From positions 620,001 through 684,000 of the forward strand of contig NZ_BMDJ01000001.1 of NCBI RefSeq assembly GCF_014635725.1: a stretch of DNA of 64,000 bases, in the 5' to 3' direction. Source of the stretch: Pedobacter mendelii (GTDB taxonomy: Bacteria > Bacteroidota > Bacteroidia > Sphingobacteriales > Sphingobacteriaceae). Made by a program: the position numbers and the translations under genes. The notes under the pieces were generated by a model. That model searched no databases. It was not told where the DNA came from and worked only from the letters and a program-made list of their open reading frames with translations. Shown here one piece after another: positions 1-8,856 of the stretch (position 1 is its first letter; every line of letters starts with the position of its first letter).

Positions 1-1
1 T

Positions 2-361
2 AATAAGGCAATATACCTACAAATAGCAGATTATGTTTGCGAACATATTTTGCTAGGAAAATGGAAAGCCGACGAAAAAGTGCCTTCAGTTAGAGAACTC
101 GCTGTAGAAATGGAAGTTAACCCAAATACGGTAATGCGTACCTACGAGCTGTTACAGAATAAAAACATTATTAACAATAAAAGAGGCATCGGATTTTTTG
201 TAGATGAAAATGCTACTGAGCACGTAAAAACTTACAGAAAAATTCAATTTATAGATGATGAACTGCCTGTAGTATTTAGAAACATCTATTTATTAAACAT
301 TGGCTTTGATGAACTTGAAGCCAAATACAAAACATTTGTTAAAGAAAATTTTAACGCTTAA
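2..361 (+). CDS. GntR-family transcriptional regulator, YtrA type (5' end outside window)
   Basis: The reading frame is open from base 2, so the start lies upstream of the window; the TTG at 50 is internal. What remains is a winged helix-turn-helix: the recognition helix region reads SVRELAVEMEVNPNTVMRTY and is followed by the wing GIGFFV. Only about 50 residues follow the wing, so there is no large effector domain, which is the YtrA-like short GntR architecture. Such regulators commonly control ABC exporters and adjacent membrane proteins. It is followed after 3 bp by a membrane-anchored protein, so the two are probably co-transcribed. An ABC exporter lies about 6 kb downstream on the other strand, but no link is shown. 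Confidence 0.85.
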   Translation, partial: NKAIYLQIADYVCEHILLGKWKADEKVPSVRELAVEMEVNPNTVMRTYELLQNKNIINNKRGIGFFVDENATEHVKTYRKIQFIDDELPVVFRNIYLLNIGFDELEAKYKTFVKENFNA

Positions 362-364
362 AAT

Positions 365-1207
365 ATGAAAACAAGTAATAAACTATTGATATCGCTTGCC
401 ATCTCGCTGATATTAATTCCAATAATTGTGATTGCTGTAAATGTTAAAACGAACTACATTCAGGCTGATAAACTAACTCAAAATAATAAAAATTTAGAAG
501 ACTTTAATATAGCTTCACCTAATTTTGTTCTTCATAAGTTGGATAAAAGCTTTGATAAAATAAATATAATTGCTTCAAAAAAAACAATCTTAAAAGTCAC
601 AATAGTAGAAAATCCTAATACAGGATTAAAGATTTCTGATAATGAAGAAAATAATACTGGGGCTTTTGTTGATAAAAATGGCGTTTTGCAGATTTCGAAT
701 AAAAATTTAAAAGATAATCAAACGGTCTTTCTAAGCTTAGTGATCTTCTCGCCAAAAATTAACCAATTATCAATTAAAGATGCACTGCAGTTAGAGTTCC
801 ACGCAACGGCTAAACAGCTTAACCTAAATCTAAAAAATTTACAAAGCATGTTTTTTCAGAATACAAAAATTAGCCAACTCAATATAATTGGAGATAACTT
901 AAAGAATTTTTTTCAAGATGATAACAATATTGATAAACTATATTTGAATTTGAACAATAGCCAATTCAAAGCAAGTAAAGTATCTTATAAAATATTGGAT
1001 ATTGTTTTAACGGGAAATTCTAAAATTTCAATCGAAGGAGATGAGGTTAATAAAGAAAAATACAAAATTGATAGTCTTTATATTAATACCAAAGGTAAAT
1101 CTGATTTGAAATTAGAGAATATAAAAGTAAATAAATCTTCCGGCAACTTATCCGATTCTACAACGGTAAATATGTCGGCCGCTGTTTTAAAAACAATGTT
1201 TAAATAA
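365..1207 (+). CDS. membrane-anchored protein with repetitive beta-rich ectodomain, function unknown
   Basis: I do not recognise a named family with certainty. The 280-residue product starts with one hydrophobic segment (residues about 8-25) that should act as an uncleaved anchor or signal. The rest is a polar domain rich in Asn, Lys, Leu and Ile, with recurring short strands such as LNLNLKNLQ and LYLNLNNSQ. This pattern resembles the stacked beta strands of the GIN/DUF2807 adhesin-like domains common in Bacteroidota, but that is inference. There are 3 bp between it and the GntR gene, so it is probably an operon partner and possibly the regulated target. No catalytic motif is visible. Confidence 0.6.
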   Translation: MKTSNKLLISLAISLILIPIIVIAVNVKTNYIQADKLTQNNKNLEDFNIASPNFVLHKLDKSFDKINIIASKKTILKVTIVENPNTGLKISDNEENNTGAFVDKNGVLQISNKNLKDNQTVFLSLVIFSPKINQLSIKDALQLEFHATAKQLNLNLKNLQSMFFQNTKISQLNIIGDNLKNFFQDDNNIDKLYLNLNNSQFKASKVSYKILDIVLTGNSKISIEGDEVNKEKYKIDSLYINTKGKSDLKLENIKVNKSSGNLSDSTTVNMSAAVLKTMFK

Positions 1208-1209
1208 AA

Positions 1210-1245
1210 TTATTCTGCGGTTTATTACGGCAAACCGCAGAATAA
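1210..1245 (+). terminator. hairpin terminator after the GntR operon
   Basis: A perfect 14-bp inverted repeat (TTATTCTGCGGTTT at 1210-1223 and its complement at 1232-1245) with an 8-nt loop starts 2 bp after the stop codon at 1207. The tail after the stem is AT-rich but not a clean T-run. Confidence 0.6.
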
Positions 1246-1435
1246 AATTAAGGTGATAACTTGCTTAAAAACCAATGATTTAAAATACAATTGCGTTCAA
1301 GGTTCACATATAAACTTATTTAAATAAAACCTGCTTTTCTTGAACCAAAATTTCAGGCATGGTTTTTAACCTATTCTCTTCAACCAAATCGAATTAATTA
1401 TTATTAATTTCGCGAGGTTACCAAAATATTTTAAA

Positions 1436-2422
1436 ATGAAGAGATTTTTAATTCTAGTTACCCTTTCGTTATTATCATTTACAGCTTTAAAGGCGCAAAA
1501 AATTGATACGCTATCCATCACTTTAGAAAACATAAAATATCCATATCCTATAAAATTTTTACCCATCAATGTTGAAGGTCAGGATGTTAGAATGGCTTAT
1601 ATGGATGTGCCTCCAACGATTGCCCCAAACGGAAGAACAGTGATGCTTTTTCATGGCAAAAACTTTGGTGGCTATTATTGGAGCCACGTAATAAGAGCCT
1701 TAGCCGGAAATGGTTACCGGGTTTTGGTACCAGACCAGATTGGATTTGGACGTTCATCTAAACCGATTATTAACTATAGTTTTAAGCAATTGGCTCAATG
1801 GAATAAAAAGTTACTGGATACTTTAGGCATTCAAAAAACTTCAATTTTAGGACATAGTATGGGCGGCATGTTGGCAACACGATTTGCATTAATGTTCCCA
1901 GAACGGATGGATAAACTTTTACTGGAAAACCCAATCGGCTTAGAAGATTACAAAACTTTTGTACCGGTTTCTACCGTGGAAGAGCAGTATCAACGAGAAC
2001 TAAAAAACACCGCAGAAAGCATTCGCCAATATTATAAAAGCTCTTATTTTACAGTATGGAAACCCGATTATGAAAGTTTAGTAAATGTTGCTGCAGGCGT
2101 AACGTTTAGTGCCGATTTCCCACGATATGCCAAAGTTGCTGCGCTAACCTATAACATGATTTACGAACAACCTGTTGTAGATGAATTTAAAGATTTAAAA
2201 GTTCCAACCATTCTTTTCATCGGCAAAGAAGATAAAACGATCGTTGGCAAAGGTTTACTTTCTGAAGATCAACAAGCCATTCATGGCCTGTACAGGTTTT
2301 TAGGAAAAAATACAGCACTCAAAATACCGGGTTCAAAAATTGTTGAATTCGAAGCATGCGGACATATACCACATATAGAAATTATGACCGAATTTTTGGT
2401 TGCGCTAACGGGTAGTTTATAG
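1436..2422 (+). CDS. secreted alpha/beta hydrolase
   Basis: This is a 328-residue alpha/beta-hydrolase-fold enzyme. An N-terminal signal peptide ends near residues 19-21 (LKAQ). The oxyanion-hole segment FHGKNFGG lies near residue 72. The nucleophile elbow GHSMGG puts the catalytic Ser at about 141. The acidic residue is probably the Asp in GKEDKT, and the His is in ACGHIPHIE near the C terminus. The triad is complete, so activity is likely. The substrate is unknown; esterase, lipase-like or epoxide-hydrolase-like roles fit the fold. The export signal places it in the periplasm or outside. It is monocistronic, and its stop codon abuts that of the convergent gene. Confidence 0.85.
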   Translation: MKRFLILVTLSLLSFTALKAQKIDTLSITLENIKYPYPIKFLPINVEGQDVRMAYMDVPPTIAPNGRTVMLFHGKNFGGYYWSHVIRALAGNGYRVLVPDQIGFGRSSKPIINYSFKQLAQWNKKLLDTLGIQKTSILGHSMGGMLATRFALMFPERMDKLLLENPIGLEDYKTFVPVSTVEEQYQRELKNTAESIRQYYKSSYFTVWKPDYESLVNVAAGVTFSADFPRYAKVAALTYNMIYEQPVVDEFKDLKVPTILFIGKEDKTIVGKGLLSEDQQAIHGLYRFLGKNTALKIPGSKIVEFEACGHIPHIEIMTEFLVALTGSL

Positions 2423-3322
2423 CTAATTGATTTCTTTACCTGTAACCTTATTTATTCCCTCCAAGTTAAAATCTACGGATTGCTCGGCAACTTTCATTTT
2501 ACCATATAACTCTAAACGGGTATGCGTATTTAATACCATACCTGTTTTTAGGTCAATTTGTGCATCGCCGATGGTCATGCCCTTTAAATCGGTTTCCATT
2601 TTGCTGCCCAAACTTTCAAATGCTCCTTTTGAAACAAGTGTACCTTTGATTGCAAGGGTTGCAATTCCGTTTTTTACTTCTTTAAGTGTATAAGTTACCG
2701 CAGATTCAATTGGCATTGTAATTACAACTTTGGCATTTACTACCCAACTCTCCCCAATTTTTACTGCTTTATCTGGAAATATTTTTAACGAAGATTCTAT
2801 TGATTGTTTTATAACTTCAGCATTAAACTGTTTACTAAGAGAAGTTTTAATCTGATTCAGTTGCGCTGTATCTGTTGTCATTTTAGCAGCCATACTATCC
2901 ACCATTTTATCAATCCCCGATATTGATTTTACTCCACCGTTTGGTGCCATTACCATATTAAATGTTGCATTCCTTAAACCTGCAAATGGATTAGGTTTAC
3001 CTATTTCTTCTTTATCAGAATCTAAAATCAATTCGTTGCCAGCTCCAACTGATTTGATATTCAATCGTTTGTAAATGACCTTTATATTTTTATCACCAGC
3101 CTTTGCTTCCGAAATATCAAAAGTGTAATCGGTACCAACATTTTGTATGTAGTCCAACTCTTTTCCATCTACTTTTTGACTAATAATTTGGTCGGAATTA
3201 AATGTATAGCTGTATTTCTTCCCAACCGGATAATTCTGTTTAAGCGAATAAGTTTGCTGAGCAAGAGTGTTTATGGAAGTTAAGCAAAAAGCTAACCATG
3301 CAATTATTTTGATCTTTTTCAT
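2423..3322 (-). CDS. DUF6263-like secreted protein
   Basis: The 299-residue protein has a signal peptide (start MKKIKIIAWLAFCL, cleavage after LAQ). The mature part begins with the segment YSLKQNYPVGKKYSYTFN and is rich in beta-strand-like stretches, as in the DUF6263 proteins of Bacteroidota. These are periplasmic or surface proteins of unknown function. I see no catalytic residues, lipobox or membrane anchor. It lies 14 bp downstream of the MtfA-like peptidase gene on the same strand, so the two may be transcribed together. The family assignment is by overall look and is moderately sure. Confidence 0.7.
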   Translation of the reverse strand: MKKIKIIAWLAFCLTSINTLAQQTYSLKQNYPVGKKYSYTFNSDQIISQKVDGKELDYIQNVGTDYTFDISEAKAGDKNIKVIYKRLNIKSVGAGNELILDSDKEEIGKPNPFAGLRNATFNMVMAPNGGVKSISGIDKMVDSMAAKMTTDTAQLNQIKTSLSKQFNAEVIKQSIESSLKIFPDKAVKIGESWVVNAKVVITMPIESAVTYTLKEVKNGIATLAIKGTLVSKGAFESLGSKMETDLKGMTIGDAQIDLKTGMVLNTHTRLELYGKMKVAEQSVDFNLEGINKVTGKEIN

Positions 3323-3336
3323 TTCAGTATTTTTAA

Positions 3337-4110
3337 TTATCCCGCAGGTTGTTGTGCAAATATTTTACTCAACTGATGATACAAATCAGGATGCTTATCT
3401 TTTAACAATTCTGGTTTTTCAAAAAAGTATTCTGATACAACTGCAAAAAATTCTGCCTGATTCGTAATTGCATAAGGATTAATATCAGATTTGTTATCTT
3501 CAATCTGCTTCATTTCTTCGTGCATCATTTTTATCCACGGCAGGGTATATTCATGGCTCATCAAATTTTCCGGAACGCCGTCCGTAGCCCCGTCAGATTT
3601 ATCCAAAAGATGTACAAATTCGTGAATCGCTGTATTCTCTTTCCCGGCGCTTTTAGAAAAACCCTGACGTAATGCAGACCGAGATAGAATCATTTGTCCA
3701 TTCATGTAACCACTTCCAACCATACCCATAATGTTTCTTTCACCTCCTTCAAATTGAAAATCGCTGTTAAAAGTATCAGGATAAAGCAAAACGCTGGTCA
3801 GATTTTTATATTGCCAATCTTTAAATCCAAAAATTGGTATAACAGCACTAGAAGCAATTAATAACTCATCTAATGTTGTCATTTCTAATTCAATGCCTTC
3901 AATTTTTACGGTGCTGAAAAATTCCGCGACTTTTTGCTCAAACATCAATTTATTTGTAGAATCTAAATGATGATAATAACCAACGTAATCGTTTAAAATT
4001 TGTTTATCAGTTTCTGTTAATGGCTCAATAGCTTGCTTCTTTTTTCTTAAGATAAAATAAAGCGCTAGTAGAAATATCGGGATTAAGTAGGCAAAAGGTA
4101 GTGAACTCAT
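3337..4110 (-). CDS. MtfA-like zinc-dependent peptidase (M90)
   Basis: This is a 257-residue metallopeptidase with one N-terminal transmembrane segment (residues about 4-21), followed by a basic patch. The zinc motif HEFVH at about 163-167 continues as HLLDKSDG. A downstream Glu in NQAEFFAVVSEYFFE (about residue 220) would be the third ligand, as in E. coli MtfA. MtfA is an aminopeptidase that binds the Mlc repressor; Bacteroidota homologues have an added anchor and an unknown substrate. The length matches the family. It sits upstream of the DUF6263-like gene on the same strand and 35 bp after the oxidoreductase gene. Confidence 0.85.
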   Translation of the reverse strand: MSSLPFAYLIPIFLLALYFILRKKKQAIEPLTETDKQILNDYVGYYHHLDSTNKLMFEQKVAEFFSTVKIEGIELEMTTLDELLIASSAVIPIFGFKDWQYKNLTSVLLYPDTFNSDFQFEGGERNIMGMVGSGYMNGQMILSRSALRQGFSKSAGKENTAIHEFVHLLDKSDGATDGVPENLMSHEYTLPWIKMMHEEMKQIEDNKSDINPYAITNQAEFFAVVSEYFFEKPELLKDKHPDLYHQLSKIFAQQPAG

Positions 4111-4145
4111 GAATGGATATACTCGGATTATTTATATTGTTTTGT

Positions 4146-5174
4146 TTACTTACTTTCTAAAATTTCTAACTGGATTAGCACATCTGCTCTCGTTACGGGA
4201 TAAGCGATATTTTCGGTTAGCGCCATATGAACCGCATCAAAAAGCGGCAAATAACTTCCTTTTTCTGATGCTATCGCTTCTTCTGTTTTCAAACCTTCGC
4301 TATCGATTGTGGTTAATAAGCCATCTTTGCCTTTAGGTTCAATTCCATAACCTTCATCAGTTAATTTCATTCCTGCAAGCAGCTGCTCTTCCTGGCTATC
4401 CGCTCTATGCTTGATAAAACTGCCATTAACGCCATGTAGCACAAAAGCTGCTTGTGGATTTACCACCAACATACTTGATGTTACAAACACATTAACGCTA
4501 TCTTCATAATTTAGTTGAATCGAAAAATAATCATCAACTGCGGTGTCTTTTCTATTCTTCCCTAAAATTTTATGATAACTTAAGGGTTTTCCAAAAACGC
4601 TAATCACCTGATCCAATAAATGCGGGCCTAAATCGTATAACAATCCGCTTGCCTCTATTGCCTTTTCTTTAAAAGCTTTCGGACCAATCACGTTTCTGTA
4701 TCTATCGTAACGTAAATGCATCTCATTCAATTTACCCAATTTGCCGCTTGCCAATACTTTTTTTACCGAGGCAAAATCACTATCCCAACGGCGATTTTGA
4801 TAGAAGAAAATTTGCTTTCCAACGCTATCTGCTAAATCAAATAATTCTTTTGCCTGGGCTGATGTTGCGGTGAAGGGCTTTTCTACCAAGATATGTTTTC
4901 CCTTTTCTAAAGCACCTTTAGCATGTTCGTAATGAAGATTATTTGGGGTATTAACAACTACCAATTCTATTGCAGCATCATTTAGAAGTTCATCAACACT
5001 ATCATAGCTTATAATATCAGGGTAATCAGTTACTGCATTTTTATTGCTTCGTTCTACAACAGCTTTTAAATTAAAACCATTGTGGGCATTTAAAAAAGGA
5101 GCGTGGAAAACTTTCCCCGACATGCCGTATGCCAATAAACCAACAGTAATTGTTTTATTTGAATTTGTAATCAT
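4146..5174 (-). CDS. Gfo/Idh/MocA-family oxidoreductase
   Basis: A 342-residue NAD(P)-dependent oxidoreductase. The N-terminal Rossmann fold shows the glycine-rich stretch YGMSGKVFHAPFL. The family hallmark EKPF occurs in LVEKPFTATSAQ near residue 98. The C-terminal domain carries YDLGPHLLDQ, where the His is the expected catalytic residue. The length is normal. Substrates in this family are usually sugars or sugar-like polyols; nothing here fixes which one. There is no signal peptide, so it is cytoplasmic. A -7 element precedes the start at 5191-5198. Confidence 0.88.
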   Translation of the reverse strand: MITNSNKTITVGLLAYGMSGKVFHAPFLNAHNGFNLKAVVERSNKNAVTDYPDIISYDSVDELLNDAAIELVVVNTPNNLHYEHAKGALEKGKHILVEKPFTATSAQAKELFDLADSVGKQIFFYQNRRWDSDFASVKKVLASGKLGKLNEMHLRYDRYRNVIGPKAFKEKAIEASGLLYDLGPHLLDQVISVFGKPLSYHKILGKNRKDTAVDDYFSIQLNYEDSVNVFVTSSMLVVNPQAAFVLHGVNGSFIKHRADSQEEQLLAGMKLTDEGYGIEPKGKDGLLTTIDSEGLKTEEAIASEKGSYLPLFDAVHMALTENIAYPVTRADVLIQLEILESK

Positions 5175-5190
5175 AGGCTATAAATGTAAC

Positions 5191-5198
5191 CAAAAATA
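5191..5198 (-). promoter_or_regulatory. Bacteroidota -7 promoter element for the oxidoreductase gene
   Basis: The minus strand reads TATTTTTG, matching TAnnTTTG. It lies 16 bp upstream of the ATG at 5174. No clear -33 element is evident. Confidence 0.5.
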
Positions 5199-5265
5199 CA
5201 ATAATGACATAAGTCTACCACTTAAACCCTATGCCTTTTGCATTATGCCATAAACCTTTTTACAC

Positions 5266-5273
5266 TATCTTTG
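5266..5273 (+). promoter_or_regulatory. -7 promoter element giving a near-leaderless transcript
   Basis: TATCTTTG ends 5 bp before the ATG at 5279, so transcription would start at or next to the start codon. This decides the start and excludes the in-frame upstream start at 5231. Confidence 0.6.
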
Positions 5274-5278
5274 CAAAC

Positions 5279-5623
5279 ATGAAACCGTCGGAGATTAACA
5301 GCAAATGGAAAATTTTACAGGAGAAAATTTCTCAGGAATTTGATTCAGATTTCCCTGATTTAAAAGTTATGCTTTTTCTGATTGGCGTTCAGGAATTAGG
5401 AAAAGGCCCAAAGAAGTATAGCAAGCGCCAAAAAGAAGAACTAATGCATATTGCTACTTGCCGTTTATTAAGTGAAATGGGTTTCTACGAATTAGAAGGT
5501 TTAGACCAGGATGATTGGCCACACTGGAAACTAATTAAAGCGATTCCACCTTACACCATGCTGGAGCAAGAACTGCTAATGAAATCGTTAGTGGTAAGCT
5601 ATTTTGAAGATATTTATTCTTAG
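5279..5623 (+). CDS. conserved hypothetical cytoplasmic protein, 114 aa
   Basis: The product is small (114 residues) and mostly alpha-helical in character, with charged stretches such as GKGPKKYSKRQKEELMHIA. I see no signal peptide, transmembrane segment or known motif. I recognise it only as the type of short conserved protein seen in Sphingobacteriia and do not assign a function. The ATG at 5279 is preferred because a -7 element ends 5 bp upstream. The gene stands alone between a divergent oxidoreductase and a convergent OmpA-family gene. Confidence 0.7.
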   Translation: MKPSEINSKWKILQEKISQEFDSDFPDLKVMLFLIGVQELGKGPKKYSKRQKEELMHIATCRLLSEMGFYELEGLDQDDWPHWKLIKAIPPYTMLEQELLMKSLVVSYFEDIYS

Positions 5624-5715
5624 CTTAAATCGTCATCTTAAGGCAAAAAAGAATCTACTTTACAGAAAGGATACTTCATGCTTTACATTGTCGGCAAAAA
5701 CAATTTTAAATAAAA

Positions 5716-5740
5716 AACCCCGATGCAAAACATCGGGGTT
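5716..5740 (-). terminator. intrinsic terminator of the OmpA-family gene
   Basis: A 10-bp perfect stem (AACCCCGATG with its complement, 5-nt loop) is followed on the minus strand by a T-run (5712-5717). The T-run orientation fits the minus-strand gene ending at 5782. Confidence 0.8.
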
Positions 5741-5781
5741 GGATATATAATGACCTCATAGGTAGAGGGAATTTACAAATA

Positions 5782-6459
5782 CTATCCTTGTTTTTGTGCT
5801 GTGCTTTTTAATGCATCATTAGCAACAATAACAATTTCTACACGACGGTTAGCTGTACGACCTGCGTCTGTTTCATTATCAGCAATTGGCTCAGAAAAAC
5901 CTTTACCAATTGTTACCAATCTAGAAGAAGGAACACCTTGAGAAACGGCATAAGCTTTAACAGCTGCTGCTCTTCTTTCTGATAAACCCATGTTATATTG
6001 CTCAGTACCACGGCTATCTGTATGTCCAATTATTTTAATGTCTGTATCAGGATATTGGTTTAATGAGGCAGCCAAACTTTGAACATTTGTTTTCGCAGCA
6101 TCTTTTAATGCAGTTTTATCAAAATCGAACAAAATGCCACTATCAAATTTTACAATAATACCTTCACCTTCGCGAATAACTTCTGCATTAGGAATTGCTT
6201 TTTGAATTTCAGCTGCTTGTCTGTCCATTCTACGTCCAATAAATGCACCTGCCGTACCACCAACAGCACCACCAATCAATGCACCAACTGCAGTATTACC
6301 AGCCTTTTTACCGATTAACGCTCCAATTACACCACCTGCTGCTGCACCAATACCTGCCCCTTTTTGTGTTTTAGTTAAACTATCACAACTTTGAAATGCC
6401 ATTGAACCAACCGCTAATCCTATGCTTAATGTTGCTACTCTTACTTTTGAAATACTCAT
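5782..6459 (-). CDS. OmpA-family lipoprotein with glycine-zipper (YiaD-like)
   Basis: The 225-residue protein begins with a signal sequence ending at FQSC, a plausible Bacteroidota lipobox. A Gly/Ala-rich glycine-zipper segment follows at about residues 33-75 (GAGIGAAAGGVIGALIG), and then a C-terminal OmpA/MotB peptidoglycan-binding domain (about 100-215) containing the motif IIGHTDSRG and the region NMGLSERRAAAV. It should sit in the outer membrane or inner leaflet and hold peptidoglycan. The architecture equals E. coli YiaD. It is monocistronic with its own strong terminator. Confidence 0.9.
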   Translation of the reverse strand: MSISKVRVATLSIGLAVGSMAFQSCDSLTKTQKGAGIGAAAGGVIGALIGKKAGNTAVGALIGGAVGGTAGAFIGRRMDRQAAEIQKAIPNAEVIREGEGIIVKFDSGILFDFDKTALKDAAKTNVQSLAASLNQYPDTDIKIIGHTDSRGTEQYNMGLSERRAAAVKAYAVSQGVPSSRLVTIGKGFSEPIADNETDAGRTANRRVEIVIVANDALKSTAQKQG

Positions 6460-6575
6460 AATAATTTAGGTTTAATTTCCTGAAGTTCTTTATTCAAACA
6501 CAATGCCAAAAATTCTTGTGAACATATTTTAAGTTAAATAGCCATCAATAGAGCTAAAAAGAATATTCTTGGAGC

Positions 6576-6607
6576 AAAAAAAAGCATCCTAATTAGTGAG
6601 ATGCTTT
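6576..6607 (-). terminator. intrinsic terminator of the ABC exporter operon
   Basis: The stem AAAGCATC/GATGCTTT (6581-6607, 11-nt loop) is followed on the minus strand by eight T residues (6576-6583, overlapping the stem base). It lies just downstream of the ATPase gene stop at 6634. Confidence 0.75.
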
Positions 6608-6633
6608 AATTGTATTATTATTAGTACAAAACA

Positions 6634-7326
6634 CTACGCAGAAAAGTAACTTTCTAATTCCTTAAGGGTGTTTTCATCAGTTTTGAAGTCTTTAATCACG
6701 TGTCCCTTTTCCACTAAAATAATTCTGTTACACACATCAGTAACATGATTCAAATCATGACTTGAGATAAATGTTGTCATGTTGCCGGGATGTTCTTTTA
6801 AGAGCTTCTTTAAACGTATTTGAGTTGTTGGGTCCAGATTTGCAAAAGGTTCATCAAGAATTAAAATTTCGGGTTTCTGCATCAATGCGGCAGCAATGCC
6901 TACCTTATTTTGGTTTCCTTTACTAAAATCGCGGATGTATTTCCCACTGTTTAATATTTCACCGTTAAAGAATTCTGCATATTGAGCTAAATAAGCAGAA
7001 ACATCGGCAACACTTAAATCGTGCAAACTGCCAATGAAAATAAAATACTCTTCAGGTGTTAAATAATCAATCAGGAAACCTTCATCTAAAAATGATGCAG
7101 TATAATTTTTCCAATCATCTTTTAACATTACATTTTCACCTTTTGATAAAACTTCTCCTTCTGTAGGACGAATCAAATCTAAAAGCATACGAAAAAATGT
7201 AGTTTTACCTGCTCCATTGTTACCAACTAAACCTATGGTTTCACCTTGTTCAATTTGTACATGTTCTATGTTTACAACGGTTTTATCGCCATAAACCTTT
7301 TTCAAATTTTTAATTTCTAAAATCAT
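6634..7326 (-). CDS. ABC transporter ATP-binding protein
   Basis: A 230-residue ATPase subunit. Walker A is GNNGAGKTT (about 36-44), the signature loop is FSKGNQNKVG, Walker B is ILILDEPFANLD and the switch His is in SSHDLNH. The signature SKGNQ is a variant of LSGGQ of the kind seen in exporters regulated by YtrA-type repressors. It follows the membrane subunit gene by 2 bp, so the two form one transporter. It is most likely an exporter, since there is no binding protein. The substrate is unknown. The operon ends at a clear terminator. Confidence 0.9.
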   Translation of the reverse strand: MILEIKNLKKVYGDKTVVNIEHVQIEQGETIGLVGNNGAGKTTFFRMLLDLIRPTEGEVLSKGENVMLKDDWKNYTASFLDEGFLIDYLTPEEYFIFIGSLHDLSVADVSAYLAQYAEFFNGEILNSGKYIRDFSKGNQNKVGIAAALMQKPEILILDEPFANLDPTTQIRLKKLLKEHPGNMTTFISSHDLNHVTDVCNRIILVEKGHVIKDFKTDENTLKELESYFSA

Positions 7327-7328
7327 AA

Positions 7329-8801
7329 TTATTCTCTAAAGCCTTCGGCTATTTTATAACGTTGTTTTTCAAATTTTGCAGTAATCACATCTACCCAAAA
7401 ACCTCTCATCAAAAGCATAGCTAAGCCAAATATGGCAACTACAATTAAACCCCAATATGGCATATCCATCATCCCAAAAGGAACATACAATAGTATTGGT
7501 GTTAGTGCATAAGGAAACATCAATAAAAACTGAGTTGCACTTGTACCTTGATAATTAAAGCTTGCAGCCTTAGTAATATCTAACCGCTTTTTATTAAGTG
7601 TTGCCAGATAAAGAACGATAACAGTACCAAAACCAATGTTGTATAAATATGCTGCCAGTTGTAATAAAAGCAACTTCGGACTTAAAAACCCATAAAAACT
7701 TGCCAACAATGTTATAATGCTAGATGCTATAGTGAACAGTAAAAATTTTGCTTTAATAAAATCTTTAAAATTAATTTTAGCACTCAACAAACCATCGAAA
7801 TGTGCGCTTTGCCACGCGAACATGAACTGCCCGTAAATGATGATGGAAACGCCCGTCATAAAAATAGCACCGAACATCATTTGTCCGAATTTATCACCAT
7901 CAATAGCTGGCGTTTTGTAAAAAAGGAATCCATAAAGCAAAAAGAAGAAACCCAATATTACTGATGAACGCGAACGCTTATGGCGTAAAATTAATTTAAG
8001 TTCTAATGCTGCAAGTTCGCCAACTTTACCGAAACGATTTAAGAAAGCATAATCGGTACTCCCTTTTTTCTCTTGCTTACTGCTTAATTCTTCTGTGTAA
8101 AGATTTTTCCGAAGGAAATCTGAATTGATTTTAAAGATTAAAAAAGCTGCAATTGTAAAAGCAAATCCAATGTAAGGATGTAATGCTACTGCCTTAAAAA
8201 CAAAATCGGAAGCAGCCATTATAGATATGACCTTATAATATTCTAAAGCCGCAAAACCTGCAATAATTATTAAGCCAACAGCGGTATAAAGCACATTACT
8301 AATGGTTTTTCTTTTGATGTATAATACCAAGTAGTTATTAAAAATGGCAATAGAAAATATTGCGATTATGTACATAATGGTCGCAAATGCGCCATAAGTG
8401 GGTGCAATTCGCATAAAAATAAATGGCAGAAATAAAAAGAACGGCCAGAGGTTAAATGCAGAAAACAATGATTTTACATTCAGAAAGGAAATTATCTGAC
8501 TACGTTTTATCTTTAAATGCAGATAAGGAATTATACTTAACGTTGGTAACTCTTGCAATTGCAAACGCATAATAAAATCAAGTGCAAAGTAATACAGAAT
8601 TAATCCGTTAAAACTGGTGATTACATTTTGGTTAGCAAAAATTTTAGGCAATAAATATGGCATGCTAAAACCTGCTCCAACCGCCAACACCAGGAAATAG
8701 AGCATAAAAAAACCTAGAATAATTTGAGTGGCAATGCTACTGCCTTTGTTTCGCGATCGCCAAAAGGATTTCGATTGATGGCTTAAAAAAGTTTTCAGCA
8801 T
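7329..8801 (-). CDS. DUF5687 membrane protein, ABC exporter permease subunit
   Basis: A 490-residue integral membrane protein with roughly twelve hydrophobic segments and a cytoplasmic basic loop in the middle (near ELKLILRHKRSRS). The N terminus (MLKTFLSHQSKSFWRSRNKG) and the segment DFIMRLQLQELPTL match my memory of the DUF5687 family, which in Bacteroidota is encoded beside an ABC ATPase. There are 2 bp between it and the ATPase gene, so it is the transmembrane partner. The transported molecule cannot be told from sequence. Confidence 0.85.
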   Translation of the reverse strand: MLKTFLSHQSKSFWRSRNKGSSIATQIILGFFMLYFLVLAVGAGFSMPYLLPKIFANQNVITSFNGLILYYFALDFIMRLQLQELPTLSIIPYLHLKIKRSQIISFLNVKSLFSAFNLWPFFLFLPFIFMRIAPTYGAFATIMYIIAIFSIAIFNNYLVLYIKRKTISNVLYTAVGLIIIAGFAALEYYKVISIMAASDFVFKAVALHPYIGFAFTIAAFLIFKINSDFLRKNLYTEELSSKQEKKGSTDYAFLNRFGKVGELAALELKLILRHKRSRSSVILGFFFLLYGFLFYKTPAIDGDKFGQMMFGAIFMTGVSIIIYGQFMFAWQSAHFDGLLSAKINFKDFIKAKFLLFTIASSIITLLASFYGFLSPKLLLLQLAAYLYNIGFGTVIVLYLATLNKKRLDITKAASFNYQGTSATQFLLMFPYALTPILLYVPFGMMDMPYWGLIVVAIFGLAMLLMRGFWVDVITAKFEKQRYKIAEGFRE

Positions 8802-8856
8802 AAATAGTTTTGATTTAGTTCTTTTAGTTAGTGTTCGTTTTTATTGAAATGTTACA

